Of a DNA stretch of 64,000 nt, positions 17,467 through 26,663 are shown one piece after another; position 1 is the first letter of the stretch, and every line of letters starts with the position of its first letter. Position numbers and translations under genes: made by a program. The stretch is taken from assembly GCA_965228625.1 (NCBI GenBank), contig OZ245829.1, positions 2,542,001 to 2,606,000 of the forward strand. Reading direction: 5' to 3'. The notes under the pieces were generated by a model. The model was not told the origin of the DNA. It searched no databases and saw only the letters and a list, made by a program, of their open reading frames with translations. The DNA comes from UBA2767 sp965228625 (lineage in GTDB: Bacteria; Pseudomonadota; Alphaproteobacteria; Rhizobiales; Methyloligellaceae).

Positions 17467-18747
17467 TCACTCCACGCCGCACCAGTCGCAGATGCTCAGG
17501 GCGTAGACCTTGATCGCCGTCATGTAGTCCTCGATGTCCACATACTCGTCATTGGCGTGCATCACCGCCGTCGGGCCGGGACCGAAAATCACCGTCGGCG
17601 TGTCGCCGTTGTTGATCAGGAAACGCGTGTCCGCCGCCCCCTGCCGGCCGCTGATCTCCGGCTCCTCCCCCGTCACCTCCCGGAAACAGTCCACCAAGGT
17701 GGTGACGATGGGATGATCAGGTGGAATGTCCGCCGCCTCCGCGTCGAGGCCGCCGAACTTGTTGCCGAAGGTGATCTCGGGCGGGTTGTCCTTCAGCCAT
17801 TCATCTTCGCGGGCGACCTTCGAGATGTGGTCGAGGAAGGCCTTCTTGACGCCTTCATGGTCCTCGCCCGGAACCGTCGCGATCGATCCCCTGAGCAGGC
17901 AGGTATCGGGAAACGCGCTCGGGAAGCTTCCGGATTCGAACGTGCCCACGAGGCACGGCAAGGTGCTCAGGATGTGCGGATAAAGCGGATGCGAGACGGT
18001 TTCGAGCCGGTGTCGCTCATGCGCGTCGATCGCGGTCTTGATCTTGTAGCCCAGATCGATGGCATTCACGCCTTCGTAGCGGGTTTGAATACCCGCCTTC
18101 TTGCCGCGAATGAGAATCTGGAACCAGATGCGCCCGATGCAGGCGGGCTGCACGGCGAGGGTGCTGGTCTCGCCAGAAATCGCCGCGTCCGCCTTGTAAC
18201 CACGCAATACCGTGTCGAGGGTGCCGTGGCCCGACACCTCCTCGTCCACGACGAGGTTCACCAGCACGTCACCCTTGAGCCGGATACCCGCCTCCTCGAT
18301 ATACTCCACGGCGAGGACCTGCGAGGCGACCCCGCTCTTCATGTCGGAGGACCCGCGTCCGTAGATGCGGTTGTCGCGGATTGCCGCCTCCCACGGGTCG
18401 TCGGTCCACGACTCGCGCGGGCCCTCGGGGATCACGTCGGTGTGGCCGTTCAGAAGCAACGACCGTCCGCCGCCCGCGCCTTTTCGAGTGGCGACGATGT
18501 TGGGGCGACCCTCATAGCTTTCCGTGACCACCGCCGCGGCGGGATGCTTCTGGATTTCCTCCGCGTCCATGTCCCACATGTCGATCTCGAGGTTCATGGC
18601 CGCCAGATAGTCTTTCAGGTGCGTCTGGATCGGCCCCTCATTGCCCGTGACGCTCGGGAACCTGACGAGATCCCGCAGGAATTCGACCGCGTGGCCGCGC
18701 TTGCCGTCGATCAGGTCGAGGAGTTTTTGCCGCTGGGTCTGGTTCAT
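17467..18747 (-). CDS. ArgE/DapE-type M20 metallo-deacylase
   Basis: 426 residues, the usual length. M20 metal ligands and catalytic residues are visible: LLNGHTDVIPEG (His/Asp), YGRGSSDMKSG (bridging Asp), VVDEEVSGHGT (catalytic and ligand Glu) and a late ligand His in TAVMHANDEYV. The family hydrolyses N-acyl amino acids and related amides with two zinc or cobalt ions in the cytoplasm. It lies 56 bases downstream of the PLP-enzyme gene and in the same row as the PhnW-like transaminase, so its substrate may be an N-acylated amine fed into them. That link is inference. Confidence 0.9.
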   Translation of the reverse strand: MNQTQRQKLLDLIDGKRGHAVEFLRDLVRFPSVTGNEGPIQTHLKDYLAAMNLEIDMWDMDAEEIQKHPAAAVVTESYEGRPNIVATRKGAGGGRSLLLNGHTDVIPEGPRESWTDDPWEAAIRDNRIYGRGSSDMKSGVASQVLAVEYIEEAGIRLKGDVLVNLVVDEEVSGHGTLDTVLRGYKADAAISGETSTLAVQPACIGRIWFQILIRGKKAGIQTRYEGVNAIDLGYKIKTAIDAHERHRLETVSHPLYPHILSTLPCLVGTFESGSFPSAFPDTCLLRGSIATVPGEDHEGVKKAFLDHISKVAREDEWLKDNPPEITFGNKFGGLDAEAADIPPDHPIVTTLVDCFREVTGEEPEISGRQGAADTRFLINNGDTPTVIFGPGPTAVMHANDEYVDIEDYMTAIKVYALSICDWCGVE

Positions 18748-18803
18748 GTCTTGCCCTGTAGGTTTCGGGAGAGTGCGACATCACCCGGCGCGGCCGTGGC
18801 CGG

Positions 18804-20300
18804 TCAGGCCGCCGCGGTACGTGTTTCCGTGTTGAAGCGGATGATCAGTTCGTCCCAGGTCTCGATCAGCCCCTGCAGCCCGCGCCAGAACGACTGGTCG
18901 CGCCGCCTGTCGAAATCGGCCACGGGAATGCCCTGCTGCTCGACCCAAGTGTAGTAGCCCAGGTTGAAAATCCGGTTGCGGTCGACTTCGTTCGTCTCCA
19001 GCACGTGGTCGGTCGTCGTCGCCTTCAGATGCGCGCCGTACAGATGCGCCGCGCCGTCGGAGTCGACGCTGTCCCATCCGAGCTTTTCGAGTGTGCCCGC
19101 CTTCTCGGTTTCGTACATGGACGCGGCATCCGTCGCCACCGTCACGATGACATCCTGCTCGCCGAGATCGAGATATTTCGCGAGCTTAATGGCGGCGAGC
19201 ACATTGCAGATGCTCGACAGTCCGAAACAGGGCAAGGCCGAGATCGTCTCCGCATCGACGCCGATGCGTTGCGCCAGGTGGCGCCGGCCCGCGTCCGAAT
19301 TGAACAGCACGTTGAGCCCGTCCGTCGCAGCATCGGATACGGCGATGACGAAATCGCTGTTCGTCACGTTGTGGATCAGCGGCACGTGCTTGTCGCCGAT
19401 GCCCTGAATGTTGTGCTCGCCATAGCCGTTGTAGAGCAGCGTCGGACACTCGACCGGCTCCACCACCGCGATGCGGGCCGAGAGCTTCTCCTTCAGGTAG
19501 TCCCCGGCCGCGAGGGTTCCGGCCGATCCGCTCGCGGCAACGAAGGCGGTCAGCTTCACGTCCGGGCCGTCCTCACGGAGCGTATCGAACATGCGCTCCA
19601 GCGCCGGCCCGGTGCAGGCATAATGGCCGAGATAGTTCCCGAACTCGGAGAACTGGTTGACGATCTCGTTGTCGGGATCGCGCGCGAGCTCCGCGCATTT
19701 GTCATAGATTTCCTTGACGTTGCTCTCCGTGCCCGGCGTGCGGATGATATCGCTCTCGTCGGCGGCCCAGGCCTTCAGCCAGTCGAAGCGCTCCCGGCTC
19801 ATACCCTCGGGCAGAACGGCGACACCGCGGCAGCCGAGAATGCGCGAGATGGCAATGCCGCCGCGGCAGTAGTTTCCAGTGGACGGCCAGACCGCGCGCT
19901 GCCGTGCCGGGTCGAACCGTCCCGTCACCAGCCGCGGCGCCAGACAGGCATAGGCCGCCAGCACCTTGTGTGCCGCGATCATTGGAAAGTGTGCGCCCAG
20001 GACGACGGCGATCCTCGCGGGTACTCCGGTGAGGCTCTCCGGAAGCACGACATGGGCGGGCGTTCGCGTCATGCCCATTCGGTCCGGCGCGTTGTACCAG
20101 TGCACACGGAACAGGTTGGCCGGGTCGGCCGCGTCGGGATCGACGGACGCAAGCCTGGCGCGGAGACCCTCAGGCAGGGTGAACGGATCGGCGAGCTGCG
20201 CGAATGTCGGCAGCTTCACGCCGTTCTCGCGCAAACGGGCGACGGCGCTGCGATAGACGCCCTGATCGTCGATCTCTTTGGGAAAATCGAACGGCCCCAT
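18804..20300 (-). CDS. PLP-dependent lyase of the cysteine synthase/threonine synthase fold
   Basis: 498 residues. The fold-type II PLP pattern is present: the Schiff-base Lys in FPMIAAHKVLAAY, the substrate loop WPSTGNYCRGGIA, and the phosphate loop SGSAGTLAAG. It is longer than cysteine synthase, with extra N- and C-terminal segments. ATG 20300 is chosen because the upstream in-frame lead is Cys/Ser-rich and not protein-like; the ribosome site there is weak. It lies between the PhnW-like transaminase and the M20 deacylase in one row. Reaction unknown; beta-elimination or beta-replacement on an amino acid is the family expectation. Confidence 0.8.
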   Translation of the reverse strand: MGPFDFPKEIDDQGVYRSAVARLRENGVKLPTFAQLADPFTLPEGLRARLASVDPDAADPANLFRVHWYNAPDRMGMTRTPAHVVLPESLTGVPARIAVVLGAHFPMIAAHKVLAAYACLAPRLVTGRFDPARQRAVWPSTGNYCRGGIAISRILGCRGVAVLPEGMSRERFDWLKAWAADESDIIRTPGTESNVKEIYDKCAELARDPDNEIVNQFSEFGNYLGHYACTGPALERMFDTLREDGPDVKLTAFVAASGSAGTLAAGDYLKEKLSARIAVVEPVECPTLLYNGYGEHNIQGIGDKHVPLIHNVTNSDFVIAVSDAATDGLNVLFNSDAGRRHLAQRIGVDAETISALPCFGLSSICNVLAAIKLAKYLDLGEQDVIVTVATDAASMYETEKAGTLEKLGWDSVDSDGAAHLYGAHLKATTTDHVLETNEVDRNRIFNLGYYTWVEQQGIPVADFDRRRDQSFWRGLQGLIETWDELIIRFNTETRTAAA

Positions 20301-20429
20301 CACGTCCGTCTGTCGTTCGAGGTGGCACTTGGCATGGCCAACGCTATAGCACGACAGCGCCGCCGCGGAACCGAATTGAGGCCGGCACGAGGCCGCCACG
20401 CGCATTTATCGCAGTGCTGCCTTGGTTGC

Positions 20430-21593
20430 TCAGTCCTTCGGCGCGCAGTCGGTAACGCCCATCTCCGCCAGGGTCGCCGCAATGATCGAGAGCGCCGCAT
20501 GCATCTCGTCGGCACCCAGACGCCCGATGCAGCCGATGCGGAAGGATTCGGCGACCGTCAGCTTGCCCGGATAGATCACGAAGTTGCGTGCGCGCAGCCG
20601 GTCGTAGAACGCCTGAAAATCGAAGTTCGGATCCGCCGGCATGTGAAAGGTCACGATGATCGGCGCCTGCAGATCGTCGGCCAGCAGGGTCCTGAACCCG
20701 AGATCCCGCATGCCCTGAACGAGAATCCGGCAATTTTCCCGATAACGTCCGCCGCGTCCGTCCACGCCGCCCTCCGCGTCGAACTCGTCCAGCGCGCGGT
20801 CGAAGGCAAGGATGCAATGGGTCGGGGGCGTGAAACGCCACTGGCCATTGCCTTCCATGGCCTGCCACTGATCGTAGAGATCGAGACTGAGCGAAGGCGA
20901 GTTGCCCTGCGTCGCGGCCAGCGCCTCCTTGCGGGCGACGCAGAATCCGAGGCCCGGAACGCCTTCGAGGCACTTGTTCGACGACGCGACAACCGCGTCG
21001 AACGGAACCGAACCGGCGCTCAACGGGATAGCCCCGAAGGCGCTCATGGCGTCGATCAGCAGCCGGCGTCCATGGGCTTGCACGACCTGCGCGACGTCTT
21101 CAATGGGATTGAGAATGCCGGATGTCGTTTCGCAGTGGACCACGGCAACATGCGTGATGTCCTTGTCCTCCGTGAGCAATCGGTCGAGTGCGCGCGGATC
21201 AACGGGTACGTCCTCCGCCGTTTCCTGCACGACGAACGTGCGCCCGTATACCTCGCAGATGCGCGCCATGCGTTTCCCGTATGCGCCGTTGACAAGAATG
21301 AGCACCTTGTCGTTGGCGCCGACGAAACACCCGAGCATCGCCTCGACCACGAAGGTGCCGCTGCCCTGAAGCGGCACACACACATAGTCCTCGCCGCCGT
21401 CGACGAGGCGCACGAGGCGTTCGCGCATGCGGGCGTTCACGGCGATGAAGTGCGTATCCCGCGAGCCGTAGTCATGGAGCATCGCCTCCTTGACGGTCGG
21501 CGACGTCGTCAGGGGCCCCGGCGTCAAAAGCCACGGATCGCCGGTCGGTGATCCCTCCGTCCCTGTGCGGCTGACGTGTGGTTGCGCGGACAT
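20430..21593 (-). CDS. phnW: 2-aminoethylphosphonate-pyruvate transaminase-like enzyme
   Basis: 387 residues. The N-terminus LLTPGPLTTSPTVKEAML with DYGSRDTHF is the hallmark of PhnW and close alanine-glyoxylate aminotransferases; the Schiff-base Lys is in VVASSNKCLEGVPGLGF. PhnW converts 2-aminoethylphosphonate and pyruvate to phosphonoacetaldehyde and alanine. ATG 21593 has a strong site (GGAGG) about 6 bases upstream. Neither phosphonoacetaldehyde hydrolase (phnX) nor phnA/phnY lies nearby, so the substrate may differ and the symbol is provisional. It heads a row with the PLP lyase and M20 deacylase. Confidence 0.8.
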   Translation of the reverse strand: MSAQPHVSRTGTEGSPTGDPWLLTPGPLTTSPTVKEAMLHDYGSRDTHFIAVNARMRERLVRLVDGGEDYVCVPLQGSGTFVVEAMLGCFVGANDKVLILVNGAYGKRMARICEVYGRTFVVQETAEDVPVDPRALDRLLTEDKDITHVAVVHCETTSGILNPIEDVAQVVQAHGRRLLIDAMSAFGAIPLSAGSVPFDAVVASSNKCLEGVPGLGFCVARKEALAATQGNSPSLSLDLYDQWQAMEGNGQWRFTPPTHCILAFDRALDEFDAEGGVDGRGGRYRENCRILVQGMRDLGFRTLLADDLQAPIIVTFHMPADPNFDFQAFYDRLRARNFVIYPGKLTVAESFRIGCIGRLGADEMHAALSIIAATLAEMGVTDCAPKD

Positions 21594-21893
21594 GGCGGCC
21601 TCCTCCCGGCGAAATGAACGTGACGGGCCGCTTATGGCGCGGGATGCCATATCGGTCAAATCGATATCAAATATCCGAGCGATCGGGCCTGATTATCTAA
21701 CAACGATGACAGCCGGATGTTCGGATGGTTGCGAGCCCACTTCCGAAAATCCGCCATGCGCATCACCCGGAACCGCGGATCGGACCGGACCGGCTCGCCA
21801 CCGATGCCAACCCAAGTGGTATCGGCTTAGCCGATGATAGATATGGATCACGCATGTCAGATTTATAGCACGCAATCAGCGATGCTCCTGACG

Positions 21894-22517
21894 TCACAGC
21901 GGAACCTTGGACTCTTCCACGATCCGTTCCCACACATCCCCCTTGCCGTCGCCGAAGACGCGGTCCTCGTTCGCCTCGGACAGGGACCAGTCACCGCGTG
22001 CCATTTCATTCTCGAGCTGGCCCGCGCCCCATCCCGCGTAGCCGAGGACGAACAGAAGCCGGCGCGGTCCTTTTCCCGAAGCGACGTCCTTCAGTATGCG
22101 CGTGTCGGTCGTGAACGAAATGGACGGGTCGACCGGCTTCGACCGTGGCGATTTGTAATCGCCCGTATGCAGGATGAAGGCGCCGTCCGGCGCGACGGGT
22201 CCACCGAAGTGCAGGGTGACGCGCCCTTTGGCGTCGCCCGGATCCATGCCAAAGCCCTGCATCAGCTTGCCCAGCGGTCCCTTGCCGTAGACCTTGTTGA
22301 CGATCAGGCCAAGCGCGCCCTCGTCATTGTGTTCGACCATGTACACAACGCTTTTCTCAAAGCGGGGGTCGCCCATTTTCGGCGACGCGACAAGAAGCTG
22401 CCCTGCGTATTTGCCTTGCGGGCCGCTCGGTTGGGCGTGCACGCCGACGGCGGTGCCGAAAAGGAGGGCGAGTGCCGCAAGGAGCAAAGCCAGTTTATCG
22501 GAGTGGTGTGTTTGCAT
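21894..22517 (-). CDS. YqgE/AlgH-family protein with a signal peptide
   Basis: 207 residues. The body matches the UPF0301 YqgE/AlgH family: GKYAGQLLVASPKMGDPRFEKSVVYMVEHNDEGALGLIVNK and RLLFVLGYAGWGAGQLENEM. Members are normally cytoplasmic and begin at the core. Here about 25 extra N-terminal residues (KLALLLAALALLFGTAVGVHAQ) form a typical signal peptide, so this copy should be exported. ATG 22517 is used; an in-frame upstream ATG is less likely. A 14-base palindrome lies 28 bases upstream. The family's role is not firmly known. Confidence 0.85.
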   Translation of the reverse strand: MQTHHSDKLALLLAALALLFGTAVGVHAQPSGPQGKYAGQLLVASPKMGDPRFEKSVVYMVEHNDEGALGLIVNKVYGKGPLGKLMQGFGMDPGDAKGRVTLHFGGPVAPDGAFILHTGDYKSPRSKPVDPSISFTTDTRILKDVASGKGPRRLLFVLGYAGWGAGQLENEMARGDWSLSEANEDRVFGDGKGDVWERIVEESKVPL

Positions 22518-22544
22518 GTTTCGTTTACCGAGCGTTAACCAGGA

Positions 22545-22558
22545 TGCGCGATCGCGCA
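22545..22558. promoter_or_regulatory. Perfect 14-base palindrome
   Basis: TGCGCGATCGCGCA, 28 bases upstream of the exported YqgE-like gene. It could be an operator; nothing in the sequence names the protein that would bind it. Confidence 0.35.
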
Positions 22559-22812
22559 CATTGTCTCGCTATATCAGCACGATGTGCCCATTTCGTGCCC
22601 TTTCTCTGCCCGAATTTGCGGTTAACAGTTGGTCAAGCGGACGGGGCATACTCTCGTCCTGAAGCAGGCTGCGAACGGCCCGGTCGTGTGCCTGCGACTG
22701 TTTACGAATTGTCATACCGCGCTTTTTTGGCCATTCTTTCATCAGGAATGGACGGTTCGGGGGGCAAAACGGGTCAGATTGCCCCTGGATTGCCGAACTG
22801 GCAGCGGTGAGA

Positions 22813-22833
22813 GCCGAGGAGCCGTTCCTCGGC
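22813..22833 (+). promoter_or_regulatory. Leader hairpin before the alpha/beta hydrolase gene
   Basis: GCCGAGGA-GCCGT-TCCTCGGC, an 8-bp perfect stem ending 28 bases before the chosen ATG. The rest of the 344-base gap (22518-22861) shows no gene. Confidence 0.35.
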
Positions 22834-22861
22834 CACACGGGTGGGACCAGGGACCAAGGAC

Positions 22862-24073
22862 ATGTTGGGCAACCCACGCTATGTGATCAGCCTGATCGCG
22901 TGCTTCGCGCTGGGCTTCACCCTGGTGTTTGCCCTGCCGGTTGGCGGTCCCGAAATGCGCGACACCATCGCCATGCGTGCGCCCGAACCAGCGACGGGAT
23001 CTTCGGTGCACATGAAGTACATTCCGCGATCCGTGGCGCCCGACACGCCGGCGATGCGGACCACACCTCCGTCTTCCAGAATCCCGCCAGGGCCCCGAGA
23101 GCTGGCGGAGAACGATACCGGCTTCTCTCCAGTCGAGCCGCCGAAATCGAAATGGGCGACACCGTCCCTGACCAGGCTCGTCGCCCTGGCGTCAGCGCCG
23201 TTTCCCTATACGGGCAACGTTCCGCGCACGAAACGTCCGTTCCTCAATTACAAGGAAGACGGCCGCCGCGGCAGAAAGACCCGCAGCGGGCGCGTCTACT
23301 GGGCCGACAAGACCTACAGCGACCAGCGCGCCCTGCTGCATATTCCGCGCAGCTTCGACGCCGGCAAGCCGGGTGTGATGGTGCTGTTCTTCCATGGCCA
23401 CGGCGCGACGCTGGCGCGGGACGTGGTCACGCGGCAGCGTCTGCCGGCGCAGATCCAGGACTCCGGCGTCAACGCGGTTCTGGTGGCGCCGCAGTTTGCC
23501 GTCGACGCGCGCGATTCGAGCGCCGGCAAGTTCTGGAGTTCGGGCGGAACGAAACGCTTTCTCGATGAAGTGGCGCCGCAGTTGGCGCAGCTCCTGGGAG
23601 ATCCGGCCTCCGCGGACGCGTTCCGCAAGATGCCCGTCATCATCGTCGGATACAGCGGCGGCTATCTGCCCACCGCGGCGTCGCTCGCCAATGGCGGGAT
23701 CACGGATCGCGTGAAAGGCGTCGTTCTTCTCGACGGCCTGTATGGCGAGTTCGGCACCTTCGCGCGCTGGATCGAGCGCAATCAGAAGACGGCCTTTTTC
23801 CTGAGCGCCTACGCCACCTCGACGCGCAAAGGCAACGCGGCCCTGAGAAACATGCTGGACAAACGCGAGATCGGCTATCGTACCGCGCTCGGTCCGTCGC
23901 TCCGGCCCGGAAGCGTCGTTTTCATCAAGGCGGTCACGGGGCATCGGGATTACGTCACCAAGGCGTGGGCGGAAAACCCGATCAGCGATGTGTTGACGCG
24001 GCTGCCGGCGAGCATGTGGGGCACGGGTCTGTCACGGTCGGCGGCCCTGACACTGCAAGGCGCGGCGAGGTAA
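22862..24073 (+). CDS. Exported alpha/beta-hydrolase-like protein
   Basis: 403 residues. An N-terminal hydrophobic segment (YVISLIACFALGFTLVFALP) anchors or exports it, followed by about 100 Pro/Thr/Arg-rich residues. The rest looks like an alpha/beta hydrolase: VMVLFFHGHGA (oxyanion-type HG), the nucleophile elbow GYSGGYLP near residue 265, and a likely catalytic His in VTGHRDYV near residue 365. An in-frame GTG at 22841 is an alternative start. The enzyme's substrate is unknown; an esterase or polysaccharide deacylase role in the periplasm would fit. The APC permease follows after 95 bases. Confidence 0.75.
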   Translation: MLGNPRYVISLIACFALGFTLVFALPVGGPEMRDTIAMRAPEPATGSSVHMKYIPRSVAPDTPAMRTTPPSSRIPPGPRELAENDTGFSPVEPPKSKWATPSLTRLVALASAPFPYTGNVPRTKRPFLNYKEDGRRGRKTRSGRVYWADKTYSDQRALLHIPRSFDAGKPGVMVLFFHGHGATLARDVVTRQRLPAQIQDSGVNAVLVAPQFAVDARDSSAGKFWSSGGTKRFLDEVAPQLAQLLGDPASADAFRKMPVIIVGYSGGYLPTAASLANGGITDRVKGVVLLDGLYGEFGTFARWIERNQKTAFFLSAYATSTRKGNAALRNMLDKREIGYRTALGPSLRPGSVVFIKAVTGHRDYVTKAWAENPISDVLTRLPASMWGTGLSRSAALTLQGAAR

Positions 24074-24168
24074 GGCGGCCCGACAGGCCGCCGGCAATGG
24101 TCACACGCGGGACTCACAAAAGCTGAAGAACGTGATTCTCCGTCCGAGCTTGGGACACCCAACACACG

Positions 24169-25542
24169 ATGGAAAAATCTCAGCCGCGCGGTGAAAAGCG
24201 ATCCGGCGAGCCGCTGCAGAGACGAGCGGGCATCACCACATTTACCGCGAGCGCCATCGCCGTCGCCGACATGGTCGGCATCGGCGTGTTCACCAGTCTC
24301 GGTTTTCAGGTCGCGGACATTACGTCGGCATTCTCCGTCATTCTGCTGTGGGTCGTCGGCGGCGTCGTCGCCCTGTGCGGCGCCCTGTCCTATGCCGAAC
24401 TCGCTGCCGCCATGCCCCGGTCCGGCGGCGAATACAACTTCCTGTCGCGAATCTACCATCCGGCGGTGGGTTTCATGGCCGGATGGCTGTCGGCGACCGT
24501 CGGCTTCGCCGCGCCGATCGCAATCGCGGCCATTGCGTTCGGCGCCTACTTCAATGGTGTGCTGCCCGGCGTCGTATCACCATTGTGGCTCGGCCTGATC
24601 GCGGCATGGAGCATCGCGCTGATTCATCTGAGTGGTCTGAGGCAGGGCACCCGGTTCCACAACATCTCGACGATCTTCAAGATCCTGTTCATCGTCGTCT
24701 TCATCGTTGCCGGTTTTGCCTATGGCACGCCACAGGACATCTCGTTCGCGCCCTCGGCCGTCGACCTGACCCATATCTCCGGTGCTCCGTTCTTCATCGG
24801 TCTGGTCTTTGTCATGTACTCCTACTCCGGCTGGAACGCGTCCGTGTACATCATCGACGAGGTGCACGATCCGCAGCGCTCCGTGCCGCGCTCGCTGTTG
24901 ATCGCAACGCTGATCGTTCTCGTTCTCTATGTCGGACTGAACGCGCTCTTTCTCTACACAACGCCAATGGACCAGATGGCCGGACAGGTGGAAGTCGCCC
25001 TTGTTGCCGGCAGACATATTTTCGGCGAGACGGGCGGCGATATTGTCGGCGCACTGATTTGCTTCGGTCTCATCGCCACGATTTCGGCGATGACGTGGAT
25101 CGGGCCCCGTGTCACCAAGGTCATGGGCGAGGACCTGCCGCTGCTCGCCGTGTTTGCGCGGCAGACCCGGAACGGAGTGCCGGCGGCAGCGATCGGCTTG
25201 CAGACCGTGATCGTGACCGTTCTGATCCTGACCCAGAGCTTTGAGAAAGTCGTGAGCTACATCCAGTTCGCCATCACACTCTCGTCCTTCCTGGCCGTTT
25301 TGGGCGTCATGGTTCTGCGCTACAGGAGACCGAATCTGCCGCGGCCGGTTCGGACCTGGGGCTATCCCGTCACGCCGATCATCTTTCTGCTGGTCACCGG
25401 ATTCATGATGGCTTATCTGCTCGCCGATAAGCCCGTCGAATCGCTGGCCGGACTGGCCACGCTTCTGGCGGGTTTGGCGGTTTATGCCCTTTCACCCAAG
25501 CGCAAACAGGGCGCGTCGCAAGGAGTGTCGATCGGTGAATAG
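24169..25542 (+). CDS. APC-family amino acid permease
   Basis: 457 residues with about twelve membrane helices. The first helix carries the substrate-binding glycine stretch AVADMVGIGVFTSLGF (GIGVF type) and the family signature continues with YAELAAAMPRSGGEYNFLSR. This is the AAT/LAT-like branch of the APC superfamily, which imports or exchanges amino acids or amines at the inner membrane. The product overlaps the next gene by 8 bases, so those two are translated together. Substrate cannot be told. Confidence 0.92.
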   Translation: MEKSQPRGEKRSGEPLQRRAGITTFTASAIAVADMVGIGVFTSLGFQVADITSAFSVILLWVVGGVVALCGALSYAELAAAMPRSGGEYNFLSRIYHPAVGFMAGWLSATVGFAAPIAIAAIAFGAYFNGVLPGVVSPLWLGLIAAWSIALIHLSGLRQGTRFHNISTIFKILFIVVFIVAGFAYGTPQDISFAPSAVDLTHISGAPFFIGLVFVMYSYSGWNASVYIIDEVHDPQRSVPRSLLIATLIVLVLYVGLNALFLYTTPMDQMAGQVEVALVAGRHIFGETGGDIVGALICFGLIATISAMTWIGPRVTKVMGEDLPLLAVFARQTRNGVPAAAIGLQTVIVTVLILTQSFEKVVSYIQFAITLSSFLAVLGVMVLRYRRPNLPRPVRTWGYPVTPIIFLLVTGFMMAYLLADKPVESLAGLATLLAGLAVYALSPKRKQGASQGVSIGE

Positions 25543-26635
25543 AATGAAGAGGGTCGCCGCCCGCGGCGCCGTGGCTCTTGTCGTCCTGCTCGCAACGCTC
25601 GTTCAGGCGCACGCCGCTCCGGTCAGCGTCAACGACATTGCGCGCTATCTCGCAGGGCTCGCGCCGTCGCCGGAGTCGCCGCTTGCCGCGCTGACGCGCG
25701 AGCGGGCCTGGCGGTTCCACGCGGCAACGCTGAACAAGGCGTGGGCCCGGATCGAAAAGAGCCAGCTCAAAAGCATCCGCGCCTGGTCGAAGACACACGT
25801 TCCGAACGCACGCAAACAGATGCTCTACATGTTCAGCGGACCGGATTTCCTCTACGCCGATGCGTTTTACCCCGACGCGGAAATCTACGTTCTGAGCGCG
25901 CTTGAGCCGATCGGGCCGGTCCCCAATCTGTGGCGGCTGGGTCCCGGCTCACGCGCCGGCGCACTGCAGGAGTTGAGGGGCTCCATGCAGTCGGTGCTGA
26001 GTTTCAGTTTCTTCATCACCAAGCAGATGAAGACCGATCTGAGGTCGGGCAACATGCAGGGGGCGCTGCCGGTCCTGTTCGTGTTCCTCGCACGGTCCGG
26101 CAACACCATCGCCAATGTGGAGTATGTCAGCCTCAATCCGGACGGATTGGTGGTGCCGCGCAATCTGAAACGGAAGGGAAGCTCTCCGGGCGTTCGCATT
26201 GCCTTCAACGACGAAGCCGGCAAGTCCCGGACGCTGTATTATTTCCAGACCGACCTGTCGAACGGGGGCCTGAAGCGAAGCGGCTTCCGCGCCTTCTCAC
26301 AGGCGCTCGGCCCCGCCGACAGTCTCGTCAAGAGCGCGTCCTACCTGCTTCACAGCGGCAATTTCAGCCTCGCGCGCAACTTCCTGCTGAAGCAGAGCGA
26401 GGTGATCATTCAGGACGATTCCGGTATCCCGCTGCGGTATTTCAACCGCAAGACGTGGCAGCTCGAGCCTTTCGGGCGGTATATCGGTCCGATCGACATC
26501 TTTCCGCAGAACTATCAGCGCGACATGGCGGCCCTGTACGCCCGCAACCGGAACCGGAAAATGACCTTCGGTATCGGGTATCGATGGCGCACCCACGAGA
26601 CGCACGTCCTGCTCGCCATCAAGAAAACGCCCTAG
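25535..26635 (+). CDS. Exported protein of unknown function
   Basis: 366 residues. GTG 25535 is chosen: AGGAG lies 9 bases upstream and it overlaps the permease stop; an ATG three codons in is the alternative. A signal peptide is clear (GAVALVVLLATLVQAHA). The mature part contains YMFSGPDFLYADAFYPDAE and FAYPN-like absent; Tyr/Phe and Ser/Thr are spread without a known motif. Family not recognised. Tight coupling to the APC permease suggests a periplasmic partner, but it does not resemble a binding protein. Confidence 0.7.
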   Translation: MNRMKRVAARGAVALVVLLATLVQAHAAPVSVNDIARYLAGLAPSPESPLAALTRERAWRFHAATLNKAWARIEKSQLKSIRAWSKTHVPNARKQMLYMFSGPDFLYADAFYPDAEIYVLSALEPIGPVPNLWRLGPGSRAGALQELRGSMQSVLSFSFFITKQMKTDLRSGNMQGALPVLFVFLARSGNTIANVEYVSLNPDGLVVPRNLKRKGSSPGVRIAFNDEAGKSRTLYYFQTDLSNGGLKRSGFRAFSQALGPADSLVKSASYLLHSGNFSLARNFLLKQSEVIIQDDSGIPLRYFNRKTWQLEPFGRYIGPIDIFPQNYQRDMAALYARNRNRKMTFGIGYRWRTHETHVLLAIKKTP

Positions 26636-26644
26636 GCCCCGGAG

Positions 26645-26663
26645 GCCTGACCGCTGGTCAGGC
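26645..26663. terminator. Hairpin between convergent genes
   Basis: GCCTGACC-GCT-GGTCAGGC, a perfect 8-bp stem spanning the end of the RND pump gene and 9 bases past the exported-protein stop. It could end transcription from either side, although no long T run follows. Confidence 0.45.

Noticed and set aside
19005..21551. 848-residue plus-strand frame opposite the PLP enzyme and transaminase
   Set aside because: It runs across two clear minus-strand genes and their gap, is Arg/His-rich and matches nothing.
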